From contig JAQWSN010000003.1 in assembly GCA_029243165.1 (NCBI GenBank), forward strand, positions 1 to 64,000: a DNA stretch of 64,000 bases, given 5' to 3'. The notes beneath the pieces were generated by a model. That model was given only the letters and a program-made list of their open reading frames with translations. It did no database searches and was not told where the DNA came from. A program made the translations under genes and the position numbers. Below, in pieces: positions 33,552 through 44,272 of this stretch. Every line of letters begins with the position of its first letter. Position 1 is the first letter of the stretch. This stretch comes from Flavobacteriaceae bacterium (GTDB lineage Bacteria; Bacteroidota; Bacteroidia; Flavobacteriales; Flavobacteriaceae).

Positions 33552-35105
33552 GTGAATAAAGAATTAATTATACGTTCGCATTCCTCTGCTGTTGATTTTG
33601 CACTGCTCAAGGATGGAAAATTAATTGAGCTAAATAAAGAAGTTGAAGACAATAACTTTTCTGTAGGCGACATTTTTGTCGGAAAAGTCAGAAAAGCAAT
33701 GCCTGGGTTAAATGCCGCATTTGTAGATGTGGGACACGACAAAGATGGTTTTTTACACTATCATGACCTCGGCCCAAAATTCCCTTCACTAGTTAAGTAT
33801 ATTAAACAGATAAGCACAGGTAAAAACAAAGATTATCTTTTAAAACAATTTCGATACGAAAAGGATATTGAAAAAGACGGTAACGTTTCTGAAGTAATTT
33901 CTCCAAAACAAACGGTCTTAGTTCAAGTTGTTAAAGAACCAATCTCCACAAAAGGACCTCGATTGAGTTCTGAAATCTCCTTAGCTGGTCGATTTATGGT
34001 ATTGATGCCTTTTTCAGATCGTGTTTCGATTTCACAAAAAATCGAAGACCGTGCAGAAAAAAATCGTCTTAAAAAATTGGTTCAGAGTATTCGACCCAAA
34101 GGTTTTGGCTTAATTATTAGAACGGTAGCCGAAGGACAAAAAGTAGCTGCTCTTGACGCAGATATTCAACAACTGCTTACGCGCTGGAAAAATTTATCTG
34201 GCAAACTCAAGCAAATTGATAAATATCCTGTAAAAGTGCTAAGTGAAATTAACCGTTCTTCAAGTATTCTTCGTGATATATTTGATGATCATTTCACGGG
34301 CATTCATGTAGATGATGCTGCAATGGAATCTGAAATTAAAGACTATTTGAAAACGATTGCACCGGATAAAAAATCGATTGTTAAATTGTACGATCACCAC
34401 CTCCCTATTTTTGAAAAATTTGGAATTGAAAGGCAAATTAAATCTGCATTCGGAACTACGGTTTCCATGCAAAAAGGAGCCTATTTAGTGATTGAACATA
34501 CGGAGGCCTTGCACGTAATTGATGTCAACAGTGGCAATCGTTCAAACCGTTCTAAAAGCCAAGAAGACACCGCCATGGAAGTTAACATGATAGCAGCTAC
34601 AGAAATTGCTCGGCAGTTGCGACTCAGAGACATGGGAGGAATTATTGTTGTCGATTTCATTGATTTAAATGCTAATGCAAATCGAAAAAAGCTTTTTGAA
34701 CACCTTCGTGAAGAAATGAGTATGGACAGAACCAAACACAAGATTCTGCCGCCCAGCCGTTTTGGTCTCATTCAGATTACACGCCAACGCGTAAGACCTG
34801 AAATGAATATCAAAACCAAAGAGCCCAATCCCAACGTCAATGGGGAAGTGGAAGCTCCAATAGTACTAATTGACAAAATCAACACAGAGCTTAGTAAAGT
34901 TACTAAGAACAAGCGTAATCAAAAGGAAAAAATATTTTTACATGTTCATCCTTTTGTAGCCGCTTACCTTTTAGACGGGACTCCATCCCAACGTTTAAAA
35001 TGGTATTTTGAATACAAAAAGTGGATTCGTATTGTTCCACGCCACGCTTATCAATATTTGGAGTTCCGCTTCGTAAATAAAGACCGAAGAAGACTCCGCC
35101 CTTAA
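33552..35105 (+). CDS. rng: Ribonuclease E/G family endonuclease
   Basis: A 517-residue RNase G-type enzyme starting at a GTG. An S1 RNA-binding domain spans about residues 38-130 (GDIFVGKVRKAMPGLNAAFVDVG), followed by the RNase H-like and DNase I-like catalytic parts. LHVIDVNSGN and GGIIVVDFIDLN carry the two metal-binding aspartates. There is no RNase E C-terminal scaffold, so RNase G is the better name. It processes rRNA and initiates mRNA decay. A structured leader lies at 33451-33536, and a terminator follows at 35113-35146. Confidence 0.93.
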   Translation: MNKELIIRSHSSAVDFALLKDGKLIELNKEVEDNNFSVGDIFVGKVRKAMPGLNAAFVDVGHDKDGFLHYHDLGPKFPSLVKYIKQISTGKNKDYLLKQFRYEKDIEKDGNVSEVISPKQTVLVQVVKEPISTKGPRLSSEISLAGRFMVLMPFSDRVSISQKIEDRAEKNRLKKLVQSIRPKGFGLIIRTVAEGQKVAALDADIQQLLTRWKNLSGKLKQIDKYPVKVLSEINRSSSILRDIFDDHFTGIHVDDAAMESEIKDYLKTIAPDKKSIVKLYDHHLPIFEKFGIERQIKSAFGTTVSMQKGAYLVIEHTEALHVIDVNSGNRSNRSKSQEDTAMEVNMIAATEIARQLRLRDMGGIIVVDFIDLNANANRKKLFEHLREEMSMDRTKHKILPPSRFGLIQITRQRVRPEMNIKTKEPNPNVNGEVEAPIVLIDKINTELSKVTKNKRNQKEKIFLHVHPFVAAYLLDGTPSQRLKWYFEYKKWIRIVPRHAYQYLEFRFVNKDRRRLRP

Positions 35106-35112
35106 TATTTAA

Positions 35113-35146
35113 AACCACCCGTCTCACGATTGGGTGGTTTTTTTTT
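35113..35146 (+). terminator. Terminator after the RNase E/G gene
   Basis: The stem AACCACCC (35113-35120) / GGGTGGTT (35132-35139) with an 11-nt loop is followed by a T-run to 35146; it starts 8 bp after the stop codon. recX therefore has its own promoter. Confidence 0.85.
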
Positions 35147-35216
35147 GCACTCATAATCATGTGTAATTATTCATTAATATCCAGTGGTTTTAGTTTAAGT
35201 TTTTTAACTTCAAATC

Positions 35217-35684
35217 ATGCAAAAAAAACAATCGTTTACGGTAGTAGAGGCACAAAAAAAATTAGAACACTACTGCAGTTATCAAGAGCGGTGTCATCAA
35301 GAAGTACAAGCTAAATTAAAGACTTTAGGAATGATTCCTGCTGCTTGTGATATTATCATCTCCCAATTGATCCAAGAAAACTACCTTAACGAAACCCGTT
35401 TTGCTCAAAGTTTTGCTCGAGGAAAATTTCGAATTAAAAAGTGGGGTAAAGTCCGAATTCGAAAAGAACTAAAGGCGCGTCAAATTTCTGATTACAACAT
35501 TAAAATAGGCCTAAAAGAAATCAAAGAAGCTGATTACAATATTACCTTTTGGTCTCTTTTTGAAAAGAGAAAAGAAGCGGTAAAAGCATTTTCTGTTGCG
35601 GTACAAAAGAAAAAAATTCTAAGTTACTTGATGTACAGAGGGTGGGAAACTCAAAAAATTTATGCCGCTTTACAAGACTTGTAA
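35217..35684 (+). CDS. recX: Regulatory protein RecX
   Basis: A 155-residue all-helical protein with the RecX three-helix repeats (LEHYCSYQERCHQEVQAKLKTLG; LNETRFAQSFARGKFRIKKWGKVRIRKELK, the family signature; and the C-terminal LSYLMYRGWETQKIYAAL). RecX limits RecA filament growth. recA is not in the window. It converges on atpC, with stop codons 9 bp apart and no terminator visible between them. There is no clear promoter element, only AT-rich sequence after the upstream terminator. Confidence 0.9.
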   Translation: MQKKQSFTVVEAQKKLEHYCSYQERCHQEVQAKLKTLGMIPAACDIIISQLIQENYLNETRFAQSFARGKFRIKKWGKVRIRKELKARQISDYNIKIGLKEIKEADYNITFWSLFEKRKEAVKAFSVAVQKKKILSYLMYRGWETQKIYAALQDL

Positions 35685-35693
35685 ACCTACACT

Positions 35694-35969
35694 TTAATCC
35701 GTAAGTAAAATGACCTTGTTGTCACTGAGTTCAATAGCTCCAGACCGAATATCGAGGTACGTATGCTCGCCTTCTTGGGTAAATTTTGCCTGATTGGCTT
35801 CTTCTAGGGAAATTTTTCCCTGAATCTTAACCCGTCCTGCCACCAAAGTAGAAACGATGGGGGCGTGATTATTTAAAATCTGAAAAGAACCTGAAGCACC
35901 CGGTACAGTAACACTGGTTACTTCACCGCTAAAAAGTTGAGCTTCGGGAGAAACGATTTCAAGTTGCAT
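35694..35969 (-). CDS. atpC: ATP synthase epsilon subunit
   Basis: A 91-residue protein that contains only the N-terminal beta-sandwich of epsilon (MQLEIVSPEAQLFSGEVTSVTVPGASG, then NHAPIVSTLVAGRV). The C-terminal helical hairpin that inhibits ATP hydrolysis in other bacteria is absent, as is common in Bacteroidota. It is 4 bp downstream of atpD in the same operon. The other F-ATPase subunits are not in this window, in line with the split atpDC / atpBEFHAG arrangement of the phylum. Confidence 0.95.
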   Translation of the reverse strand: MQLEIVSPEAQLFSGEVTSVTVPGASGSFQILNNHAPIVSTLVAGRVKIQGKISLEEANQAKFTQEGEHTYLDIRSGAIELSDNKVILLTD

Positions 35970-35973
35970 ATCT

Positions 35974-37509
<1,536 letters not shown>

Positions 37510-37530
37510 TTAAGGACGAATTTCGAGTTG

Positions 37531-37538
37531 CAAATATA
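37531..37538 (-). promoter_or_regulatory. TATATTTG -7 element of the atpD-atpC operon
   Basis: An exact TAnnTTTG on the minus strand, 45 bp before the atpD start. The nearest TTG (37553-37551) is only 12 bp upstream, shorter than the usual -33 spacing. Confidence 0.45.
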
Positions 37539-37594
37539 TGGGGTTAGGCTCAAATAGCCATTTAATTGCATTGTTTTTTTTGTAATTATTTAAT

Positions 37595-37624
37595 AAAAAA
37601 GGCAACGATAAATCGTTGCCTTTT
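37595..37624 (-). terminator. Terminator of the large TonB receptor gene
   Basis: A 9-bp perfect stem GGCAACGAT (37601-37609) / ATCGTTGCC (37612-37620) is flanked by A6 and T4, so it can act in both directions. It lies 20 bp after the receptor stop codon on the minus strand, where the T-run (37600-37595) is longer. Confidence 0.8.
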
Positions 37625-37644
37625 AAAATGTTAATAATCTAATT

Positions 37645-40600
37645 TTACAACTGGAATGTTGCTCTTAAGTTAACTCTTCTTCCAATAATGGGCATGTTTG
37701 GGAAAGCTCGGTATTGTTGGTTAAATAAGTTTGTAGAAGAAAGATCCAACTTTACTCCATTGGATAATTTGTATCCTAAGCTTGCATCTACAAGGTTTTT
37801 AGCCTGAACGGTCCCTGCATAAAATCCCTGGTTTGAATTAAATTCATCATCATGTTGGAAAGATAATGAAGCTTGAAGCCCTCCCTTAACAATGTAATTC
37901 ATTCCTAATCTGTATTTGAACTTAGGTGCATTTAAGAAATCTTGGAAAGGCAGTCCATCATCATTTGCTTCTCCTGGATTCCATTCGGTTTGACTTAACC
38001 ACGAAGCGTTTGCCCAAAAAGTGAGTTTGTCTGTCGCGAAATATTCCATGGAAAGATCTGTACCCCAATGCGATCGAGTAACATCTTCAAAAATCCTATA
38101 TCCTGCTGAAATGTGCGTTATGCCATCTCCTTGTGGCACTCTTTGCGATTCAATAACTCCAATAGCAGCAGGCTCTATCGCGGCTGTGTAGCCTTGTCCT
38201 CCTTGGACAAAAGCACCTCCAACCAACTGTTCAACTTCAGCTAACGTAGAGGGAACTGCCTGTTGAATTATTGGAGCTGCTGTAGCAGCAACTGCATCAG
38301 CTACAGGAGCAATAGCAGGTGAGCCTGGAAATAAGGCTCCTGCAGGAGCACCTGTTTCCCAAATAGATTCTGGAATTCCACTTGCAGTGTACTGAGCTTC
38401 TACTCCTGCCTGAACTTGTGCATTTACTCCAGCCGTTACCGCTTGTGTTATGGCACCACTTAAAACTGGGTCAGAAATAAAATCTGATCCTACCTGAGCC
38501 CCTAAATCAGCAGGGATCCCATCTGCGCCATTAAGACGGAAAGTAGGTCCAATTCCTGTAAACTGTGTTGAACCTGTTCTTGCGTAGGTATAAACGTCAA
38601 CTCCCAAAGCAAACTTATCGCCTAGTAATCCTTTGTATCCAATTTCTAATGATTTTGTTGTTCCTAAAAGTGCTGAAGGCGTGCCTACAGCTGTAGGCAA
38701 CGAACTTCCATTAAATGCATTGTAGCCTTCGATTGTTCCTGACGCCCCAGTAGGTACATAAGAACTAAAGTAATTCTGAACTAAAGGCAATAAAGGTGCA
38801 TAAGCTGGATTTGCTCCTAACCCTTGATAAAGCGCAGGAAGAACTTGTCCTGCAACAGCACCGTAAGGTACGGCAAGTGGCCATTGAGTTGTTCCAGCTG
38901 GTAAAACTGCTCCGCCACCTCCAACAATTTCTATGGGAGCGTTTGCGTCAAAGTTTTGAGCCGTAGCTTGTCCTGATAACCATACATCTAAAACTCCAGG
39001 TGCTTGAATTTGTACAGGGAAATCGACATAGACTTCTAATGCACTGGGTCCAAATATGGCTTCATTGTAAGTTACCCTAAAGCTGTTTTTACTATTGGGC
39101 TTGTAAACCAGAGCCAATCGCGGGGCAACTTTCCCCTTGTCTACGAAATTAGGCTTGTCGTATCGCAATGCATAAGTCAAATCAACTTTATCGCCTAATC
39201 GAGAGGTTCCTTGACCATAAAGACCATAAAGTACATAGTCATTATTCCCGTCATTTCTTCCAAATAATGTATTTTCAGAATCTGTCCCGATATCTCTGTA
39301 GTCCAATCCAAAAGTATAATTGGAATTCAAAAAGTTTTCAGCATCAAAATTGTACTGCAATTGACCTTCTAATGCCGATCTTTTAGTAATAATTCTTTGC
39401 GCTGTAAGGTACAAATAAAAGGGGTTGTCAATATTTCCCCCGTCATTGTAGTTGTATGAAAGCTGTCCAAAAAAGCCTCCTGATCTAAGTCTAGCTTGAG
39501 CCCAATAATCATTCCCTGAAGCATACCCGGGACCTTGAGATTGATTAATCAAACCATCTCCAGCGTTCCATCCTCCTGAAACTACAGCATCTGTGTTATC
39601 ATTAGGTCTGAATTCTAAATGTGCATTGATACTGTAATTTTCATATTCTCCCATGTAGGCATTTCCGTCACCGTCCGTATCGATTTCATCTCGAGTCAAA
39701 ATAGGAGTTGTTGGCGTCTGACTTGGATCAATTCGGTTGTTTACAATAATGGGTTGGAAAATACCATTTGCAGTTGAAGCATTAATTTGGTTAATCCAAT
39801 CACTGTCTTCAACTGGGTCGAGACTAAATTCATCTCCTTTTTTGTACTGAGCATTGATTTTAAAACCAAAGGTCTTTGCATCATTTGCGTATGCGTGACG
39901 AACTGCTGCTGAGAGTGTACTCAAGTTTCCTCCAATCAATTCAACAGAGGTGCCAGGATTGTCAATTGCTTTTTTAGACATAAAATGAACCACTCCAGAT
40001 TCTACACCAAATCCGTACAAGGCAGATGCAGCTCCACGCACAACTTCAATCTTATCAAGATCCAAATTGGATAAGCCCGATTGGAAATTGAAAAATGATC
40101 CTGACGCTGGAGACTGAATAAATCTGTAATCTAAAATAGGGAACGCTCTTGTTCCAAAAACTCCAGAACCAGCTCGCATCTCAAAATTTATTGTATTGGC
40201 TGATTGCTGTTGAACTTGAATCCCAGGTACGTTTACTAAATTTCTGATGGGATCGTTTACATTAGCAGAGTTTTCAATGTCCTGAGAAGATACAATAGAA
40301 ATTGAGGCAGGGGCATCCAATACCTTTTCTGTTCTTCTTGAAGCAGAAATGACCACCTCATCTAGATTTTGTCCGTACTCTAAAGAAACTACAATTGATT
40401 CGTCAGAAGAGGTTAGTTCAATTGTTTTGGAGCCAAAACCTATGTAGCTCACTTCAATGGTAAGCGGAAACTCTGCTGAGGTGTTCAACTTAAAATTTCC
40501 GTCAAAATCCGCAACAGCTCCAGTATTTGAACCAACAACAATTATGTTTGCTCCAGGTATTGCTTCATTGTTTTCTGAGTCAATAACAGATCCAGAAATG

Positions 40601-40680
40601 GTTGTTTGAGCCAGCACAAGATTTGCTGTCAATAATAAGAAGGCGAGCACACCTCTTGATAATACATTTTTTGTTTTCAT
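37645..40680 (-). CDS. TonB-dependent receptor with carboxypeptidase-like N-domain
   Basis: A 1011-residue outer-membrane receptor. It has a signal peptide (cleavage near residue 24, LVLAQ), a CarboxypepD_reg-like domain (about 27-110), a plug (about 118-240, with NLDEVVISASRR resembling a TonB box region and VEVVRGAASALYGFG-type motif), a barrel and the C-terminal strand RRVNLRATFQL. The barrel carries two Ala/Pro/Gln-rich insertions (about 581-647 and 731-851) and an EF-hand-like loop (334-345), both unusual for this family. No SusD gene is adjacent, so it is not a classical glycan-utilisation pair. The substrate is unknown. It has its own terminator, and a dyad operator candidate lies at 40720-40737. 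Confidence 0.93.
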   Translation of the reverse strand: MKTKNVLSRGVLAFLLLTANLVLAQTTISGSVIDSENNEAIPGANIIVVGSNTGAVADFDGNFKLNTSAEFPLTIEVSYIGFGSKTIELTSSDESIVVSLEYGQNLDEVVISASRRTEKVLDAPASISIVSSQDIENSANVNDPIRNLVNVPGIQVQQQSANTINFEMRAGSGVFGTRAFPILDYRFIQSPASGSFFNFQSGLSNLDLDKIEVVRGAASALYGFGVESGVVHFMSKKAIDNPGTSVELIGGNLSTLSAAVRHAYANDAKTFGFKINAQYKKGDEFSLDPVEDSDWINQINASTANGIFQPIIVNNRIDPSQTPTTPILTRDEIDTDGDGNAYMGEYENYSINAHLEFRPNDNTDAVVSGGWNAGDGLINQSQGPGYASGNDYWAQARLRSGGFFGQLSYNYNDGGNIDNPFYLYLTAQRIITKRSALEGQLQYNFDAENFLNSNYTFGLDYRDIGTDSENTLFGRNDGNNDYVLYGLYGQGTSRLGDKVDLTYALRYDKPNFVDKGKVAPRLALVYKPNSKNSFRVTYNEAIFGPSALEVYVDFPVQIQAPGVLDVWLSGQATAQNFDANAPIEIVGGGGAVLPAGTTQWPLAVPYGAVAGQVLPALYQGLGANPAYAPLLPLVQNYFSSYVPTGASGTIEGYNAFNGSSLPTAVGTPSALLGTTKSLEIGYKGLLGDKFALGVDVYTYARTGSTQFTGIGPTFRLNGADGIPADLGAQVGSDFISDPVLSGAITQAVTAGVNAQVQAGVEAQYTASGIPESIWETGAPAGALFPGSPAIAPVADAVAATAAPIIQQAVPSTLAEVEQLVGGAFVQGGQGYTAAIEPAAIGVIESQRVPQGDGITHISAGYRIFEDVTRSHWGTDLSMEYFATDKLTFWANASWLSQTEWNPGEANDDGLPFQDFLNAPKFKYRLGMNYIVKGGLQASLSFQHDDEFNSNQGFYAGTVQAKNLVDASLGYKLSNGVKLDLSSTNLFNQQYRAFPNMPIIGRRVNLRATFQL

Positions 40681-40719
40681 ATTTTTTGTTTTCAGTTACT
40701 TGAGAACGAGTCAGGTTTT

Positions 40720-40737
40720 AATTGATGATAATCAATT
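40720..40737 (-). promoter_or_regulatory. Dyad AATTGAT-GATA-ATCAATT upstream of the TonB receptor
   Basis: A perfect 7-bp inverted repeat with a 4-bp centre, 40-57 bp before the receptor start. The core ATGATAATCA resembles part of a Fur box, so metal- or redox-responsive control is possible. Which regulator binds is not known. Confidence 0.4.
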
Positions 40738-40928
40738 GGGGAATTATTTAGTTTAATTGCCTCTAAGTTAGTACATTTTTATTTTGGATTTGAATTTATT
40801 CAAAAGAGTTCTGAAAAAAGAGAGGTCGTACAAGTCTTACTCAGCTTTAAAGGAGTTTTATTCTATGAAAAAATCATTAGGTAAAATGATCTATATCATT
40901 AACTTTAGGGAATCACAAAACTTCTCTT

Positions 40929-41963
40929 TTGAAAGGTATTTTTTATTTTTTGATCAAGCATCTACTTCGTTATTACAATCGTATTTATTTCAGAAACATC
41001 GAAGTTTATGGATATGAGAACATTCCAGAGGATGGGGGAGTCTTGTTCTCTCCGAATCATCAAGGGGCATTTTTGGATCCGCTAATCATTGGCTCGATGA
41101 CTCCGAAAAAAATTACTTCCCTCACCCGAAGTGATGTTTTTGGAGGTCCTTTTCAATGGTTTCTCGATGCTTTTCAAATGCTTCCGGTGTATCGTATCAG
41201 AAATGGCTACAGCAATCTGAAGAAAAATGATCAAATCTTTGCTCAATGTTACGAGCTACTGAGTAAGGGAAAGTACATGATGATGTTTTCTGAAGGGGGG
41301 CACCACGACGAATACTTTTTACAAAGACTCTCTAAAGGAAGTAGTAGACTTGTTTTCCAAGCCCAGAAACACTATCCAAACAAAAAAATTTACCTACAAC
41401 CCGTAGGAATAAATTACGGACATCATCGACAACCAAGGTGTTCACTCCATTTGGTGTTTGGAAAACCTATTGAAATTAATCCGTCGTTAAATCCCAAACT
41501 TACCGAAGCTGAAAACATAAACAACCTAAGAGAAATTCTTCAAGAACGCATGAGAGATTGTCTATGGATTCCTGATCATTCTGAACATTATGGTGAGCTG
41601 AAAAATAAAGTTAACCGTCAAACTACACAAATGTCTTTCTATGAACTGAAAGATGCATTACACAAAAATCCTTCTGGACTTCCCACCCGAAAAAATCACA
41701 GTAAAATTGTTTCAGTTTTGGCCATCTTATTAAGCATTCCCAATATTTTCCCATTATGGATCACACGCAAAGTCATCTCAAAATTTGAAGATGTCGTCTT
41801 TGTTAGTTCTCTTAAGTATGCAATGGGAGTCTTTTTCTTTCCTCTTTGGTGGTTTTGCAGTGGTCTTGCACTTGCTTACCTCTTTGGAAATCCAGTAATG
41901 ACATGGTACTTGCTCATTTGCATTTTCAGTTTATTTATTAGGCAAAGATTTTTGTTATTGTAA
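40929..41963 (+). CDS. PlsC-type acyltransferase, membrane-bound
   Basis: A 344-residue 1-acyl-glycerol-3-phosphate acyltransferase-like protein starting at TTG. The acyltransferase box is NHQGAFLD (H-x5-D, one residue longer than the canonical H-x4-D, as in several Bacteroidota homologs), followed by FSEGGHHDEYFLQRLSKGSSRL with the phosphate-binding motif. The C-terminus has about two hydrophobic helices (about 300-340). It probably transfers acyl chains in phospholipid or related lipid synthesis. No in-frame ATG precedes the catalytic box, which supports the TTG start. Confidence 0.85.
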   Translation: MKGIFYFLIKHLLRYYNRIYFRNIEVYGYENIPEDGGVLFSPNHQGAFLDPLIIGSMTPKKITSLTRSDVFGGPFQWFLDAFQMLPVYRIRNGYSNLKKNDQIFAQCYELLSKGKYMMMFSEGGHHDEYFLQRLSKGSSRLVFQAQKHYPNKKIYLQPVGINYGHHRQPRCSLHLVFGKPIEINPSLNPKLTEAENINNLREILQERMRDCLWIPDHSEHYGELKNKVNRQTTQMSFYELKDALHKNPSGLPTRKNHSKIVSVLAILLSIPNIFPLWITRKVISKFEDVVFVSSLKYAMGVFFFPLWWFCSGLALAYLFGNPVMTWYLLICIFSLFIRQRFLLL

Positions 41964-42070
41964 ATATTGTTTTAATAACTTAAACTTATTATTAGTTTCT
42001 AAATAATTAATATATTCGATTTGATAGGCTTATTAATAGAATATCAATATGAATATTTATTTTTTAATAG

Positions 42071-42095
42071 GTTAAATCTATGTAATGGATTTAAC
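42071..42095 (+). promoter_or_regulatory. Inverted repeat upstream of the YpdA-like gene
   Basis: GTTAAATC (42071-42078) and GATTTAAC (42088-42095) form a perfect 8-bp inverted repeat with a 9-nt centre. It ends 11 bp before the imperfect -7 element TACCTTAG (42107-42114), so it would overlap the -33 region, as an operator would. Confidence 0.35.
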
Positions 42096-42118
42096 ATCAA
42101 GATTTGTACCTTAGCCTT

Positions 42119-43078
42119 ATGTATGACGTGATTATTATCGGAGGTGGGCCCATTGGGCTTGCTAGTGGGATTGAAGCTGAAAAAAAAGGGTTAAACTATC
42201 TTATTATCGACAAGGGAACTCTAGTCAATTCTCTATTTCATTACCCCATGAATATGACTTTCTTTTCCACTTCAGATAAACTTGAAATCGGAGGAATTCC
42301 CTTTATTTCACACAATTCAAAACCGACTCGCTCTGAGGCGCTAGAATATTACAGAAGAGTAACCTCTCATTGGAAATTAAATATCAAACTGTACGAAGAA
42401 GTAACTTCAGTTAGCAAAAAAAATGAAAGCTTTGAATTAATTAGTACCAAAGGCAGCTACACTTGTTCCAATCTCATCATAGCCACAGGATTCTACGATC
42501 GGCCCTTTTTACTAAACGTGGCGGGGGAAAATTTATCCAAGGTAAAACATTATTACAGTGAACCTCACCCCTATTTTGGCATGGATCTAGTAGTAGTGGG
42601 CGCTGCCAACTCTGCTGTGGATGTAGCCCTAGAAACCTATCGTAAAGGAGCAAAAAGTGTAACGATGATCATTCGAGAGAAAGAAATTGGTGATAATGTA
42701 AAATACTGGGCACGCCCTGATATTGTAAATCGAATAAAAGAAGGCAGTATTAAAGCTTTTTTTGAATCTGAAATTGAACAGATCACCCAAGATGAAGTTC
42801 ACTTTAAAAACCCCACAGGAAAACAGATCCTCAAAAATGATTTTGTTTTGGCAATGACTGGCTATGAACCCAACTTTGATATGTTGGAACAGTTAGGTGT
42901 AAAATTTCACAACGACGAATATCGTACACCAATTTACGATTCTGAAAACATGCAGAGTAACGTCAAAGGAGTCTATCTAGCAGGAGTGGTTTGTGGTGGG
43001 TACAAAACAAATAAGTGGTTTATTGAAAATTCAAGGATTCATGCAATTCAAGCCATCGAGGCCATTTCCAAAAATTAA
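42119..43078 (+). CDS. YpdA-family putative bacillithiol disulfide reductase
   Basis: A flavoprotein of 319 residues when read from the ATG at 42119, which starts directly at the FAD motif (MYDVIIIGGGPIGLASG); a TTG at 42104 would add five residues with no purpose. Further motifs are NLIIATGFYDRP, the NAD(P)H site VVVGAANSAVDVAL and the C-terminal GVYLAGVVCGGYKTNKWFIENSR. The family reduces bacillithiol disulfide. It lacks the CxxC pair of thioredoxin reductase. It is a single gene followed by glycerate kinase (63 bp). Confidence 0.85.
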   Translation: MYDVIIIGGGPIGLASGIEAEKKGLNYLIIDKGTLVNSLFHYPMNMTFFSTSDKLEIGGIPFISHNSKPTRSEALEYYRRVTSHWKLNIKLYEEVTSVSKKNESFELISTKGSYTCSNLIIATGFYDRPFLLNVAGENLSKVKHYYSEPHPYFGMDLVVVGAANSAVDVALETYRKGAKSVTMIIREKEIGDNVKYWARPDIVNRIKEGSIKAFFESEIEQITQDEVHFKNPTGKQILKNDFVLAMTGYEPNFDMLEQLGVKFHNDEYRTPIYDSENMQSNVKGVYLAGVVCGGYKTNKWFIENSRIHAIQAIEAISKN

Positions 43079-43141
43079 TTTTTGGAATTAAAAAATAACG
43101 CTACTTCCTCTCTCTTTTATTAAATTGGAGAAAAATCCAAA

Positions 43142-44272
43142 TTGAAAGTACTCATCATTCCGGATTCATTTAAAGGAAGTTTAACCGCGACTGAAGTTTC
43201 AGAAATCATGGTTAATTCAATTCAATCTGTATTTCCCAACAGTAATACTCTTTCTTTTCCATTTTCAGACGGCGGTGAAGGAGCATTAACTGTTTTGAAA
43301 ACTCATGTCAAAGGCAAACTAAAAGTATGTAAGGCCACAGACGCTTTAAAAAGACCTTTAGACGCTCCCTATTTTTTATTCCATGATCAGAAAAGAGCCT
43401 GGATAGAATTATCTCAAACCGCTGGACTAACCCAACTGCATGAAACAGAACGCAACGCTTTAACTACAACGACATGGGGAACAGGGAAAATGATAGAGAA
43501 CGCTCTTGATAAGGGATGTGAAACAATCTATTTGGGAATCGGTGGGAGCGCAACTCAGGACCTTGGAACAGGAATTATCTCTGCATTGGGAGGACGTTTT
43601 CTAGATCAAAACGCACGTGAGCTTCCCTTCGGGGGTGGAGAACTCCATCGGTTACAAAAAATTGATCTTAGAAAATTAAACCCCAAAGCAAGAAATTGTA
43701 ACTGGATCATTGCTTGTGATGTGGAAAATCCACTTTTAGGAAAACAAGGAACTGCCCATACCTATGCAAAACAGAAAGGTGCATCTCAAAAAAACATTGA
43801 AAAACTAGAAAAAGGAGGGGTTCGTTTTGCTGAAATCGTAAAAAAACAATTTGAAATTGATCTTGGACCAGTTAAAGGTGGCGGAGCTGCTGGAGGAGTT
43901 GGCGCTGGATTATTCGGGCTATTAGGAGCCCGAATAGAAAATGGATTTGAATTGCTCGCTGAACTTTCAGGTTTGAAAAATCATCTCACCAATATGGATT
44001 TGATCCTTACCGGTGAAGGCAGCTTTGACCAACAAAGTCTCTTTGGAAAATTACCCATACAAGTAGCAAAATTAGCCAATAAAGAAGAAATTCAAACCCT
44101 TATTGTGGCTGGCAACGCAAAACTCGAAAAACTTAAAGATATGCCTTATTGTAAAATCTTAAATTGTACCCCTGATGGAATTCCTATCAACGAGGCATTA
44201 AAAAATGCAGAGTCCAATTTGAGAAATACCTTAGTAAAGGAACTGAAAAACTTAAAAATGCAAAACAAATGA
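43142..44272 (+). CDS. Glycerate kinase
   Basis: A 376-residue kinase of the GarK/GlxK family, starting at TTG. Signatures are VLIIPDSFKGSLTA at the N-terminus, PFSDGGEGAL near residue 40, LGIGGSATQDLGTG, the GGGAAGGVGAGLF turn and LTGEGSFDQQS toward the C-terminus. It phosphorylates D-glycerate to 2- or 3-phosphoglycerate. The next gene, a GntP permease, overlaps by 4 bp (ATGA), so import and phosphorylation of glycerate or a related sugar acid are translationally coupled. Confidence 0.93.
   Translation: MKVLIIPDSFKGSLTATEVSEIMVNSIQSVFPNSNTLSFPFSDGGEGALTVLKTHVKGKLKVCKATDALKRPLDAPYFLFHDQKRAWIELSQTAGLTQLHETERNALTTTTWGTGKMIENALDKGCETIYLGIGGSATQDLGTGIISALGGRFLDQNARELPFGGGELHRLQKIDLRKLNPKARNCNWIIACDVENPLLGKQGTAHTYAKQKGASQKNIEKLEKGGVRFAEIVKKQFEIDLGPVKGGGAAGGVGAGLFGLLGARIENGFELLAELSGLKNHLTNMDLILTGEGSFDQQSLFGKLPIQVAKLANKEEIQTLIVAGNAKLEKLKDMPYCKILNCTPDGIPINEALKNAESNLRNTLVKELKNLKMQNK

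Noticed and set aside
37645-40680. SusC of a polysaccharide utilisation locus
   Set aside because: No SusD homolog or glycosidase gene lies on either side; the neighbours are atpD and an acyltransferase.
40784-41017. A 77-codon frame overlapping the start of the acyltransferase gene
   Set aside because: Its second half lies in another frame of a well-supported acyltransferase, its composition is Ser/Lys/Phe-rich as in random AT-rich translation, and no family is recognisable.
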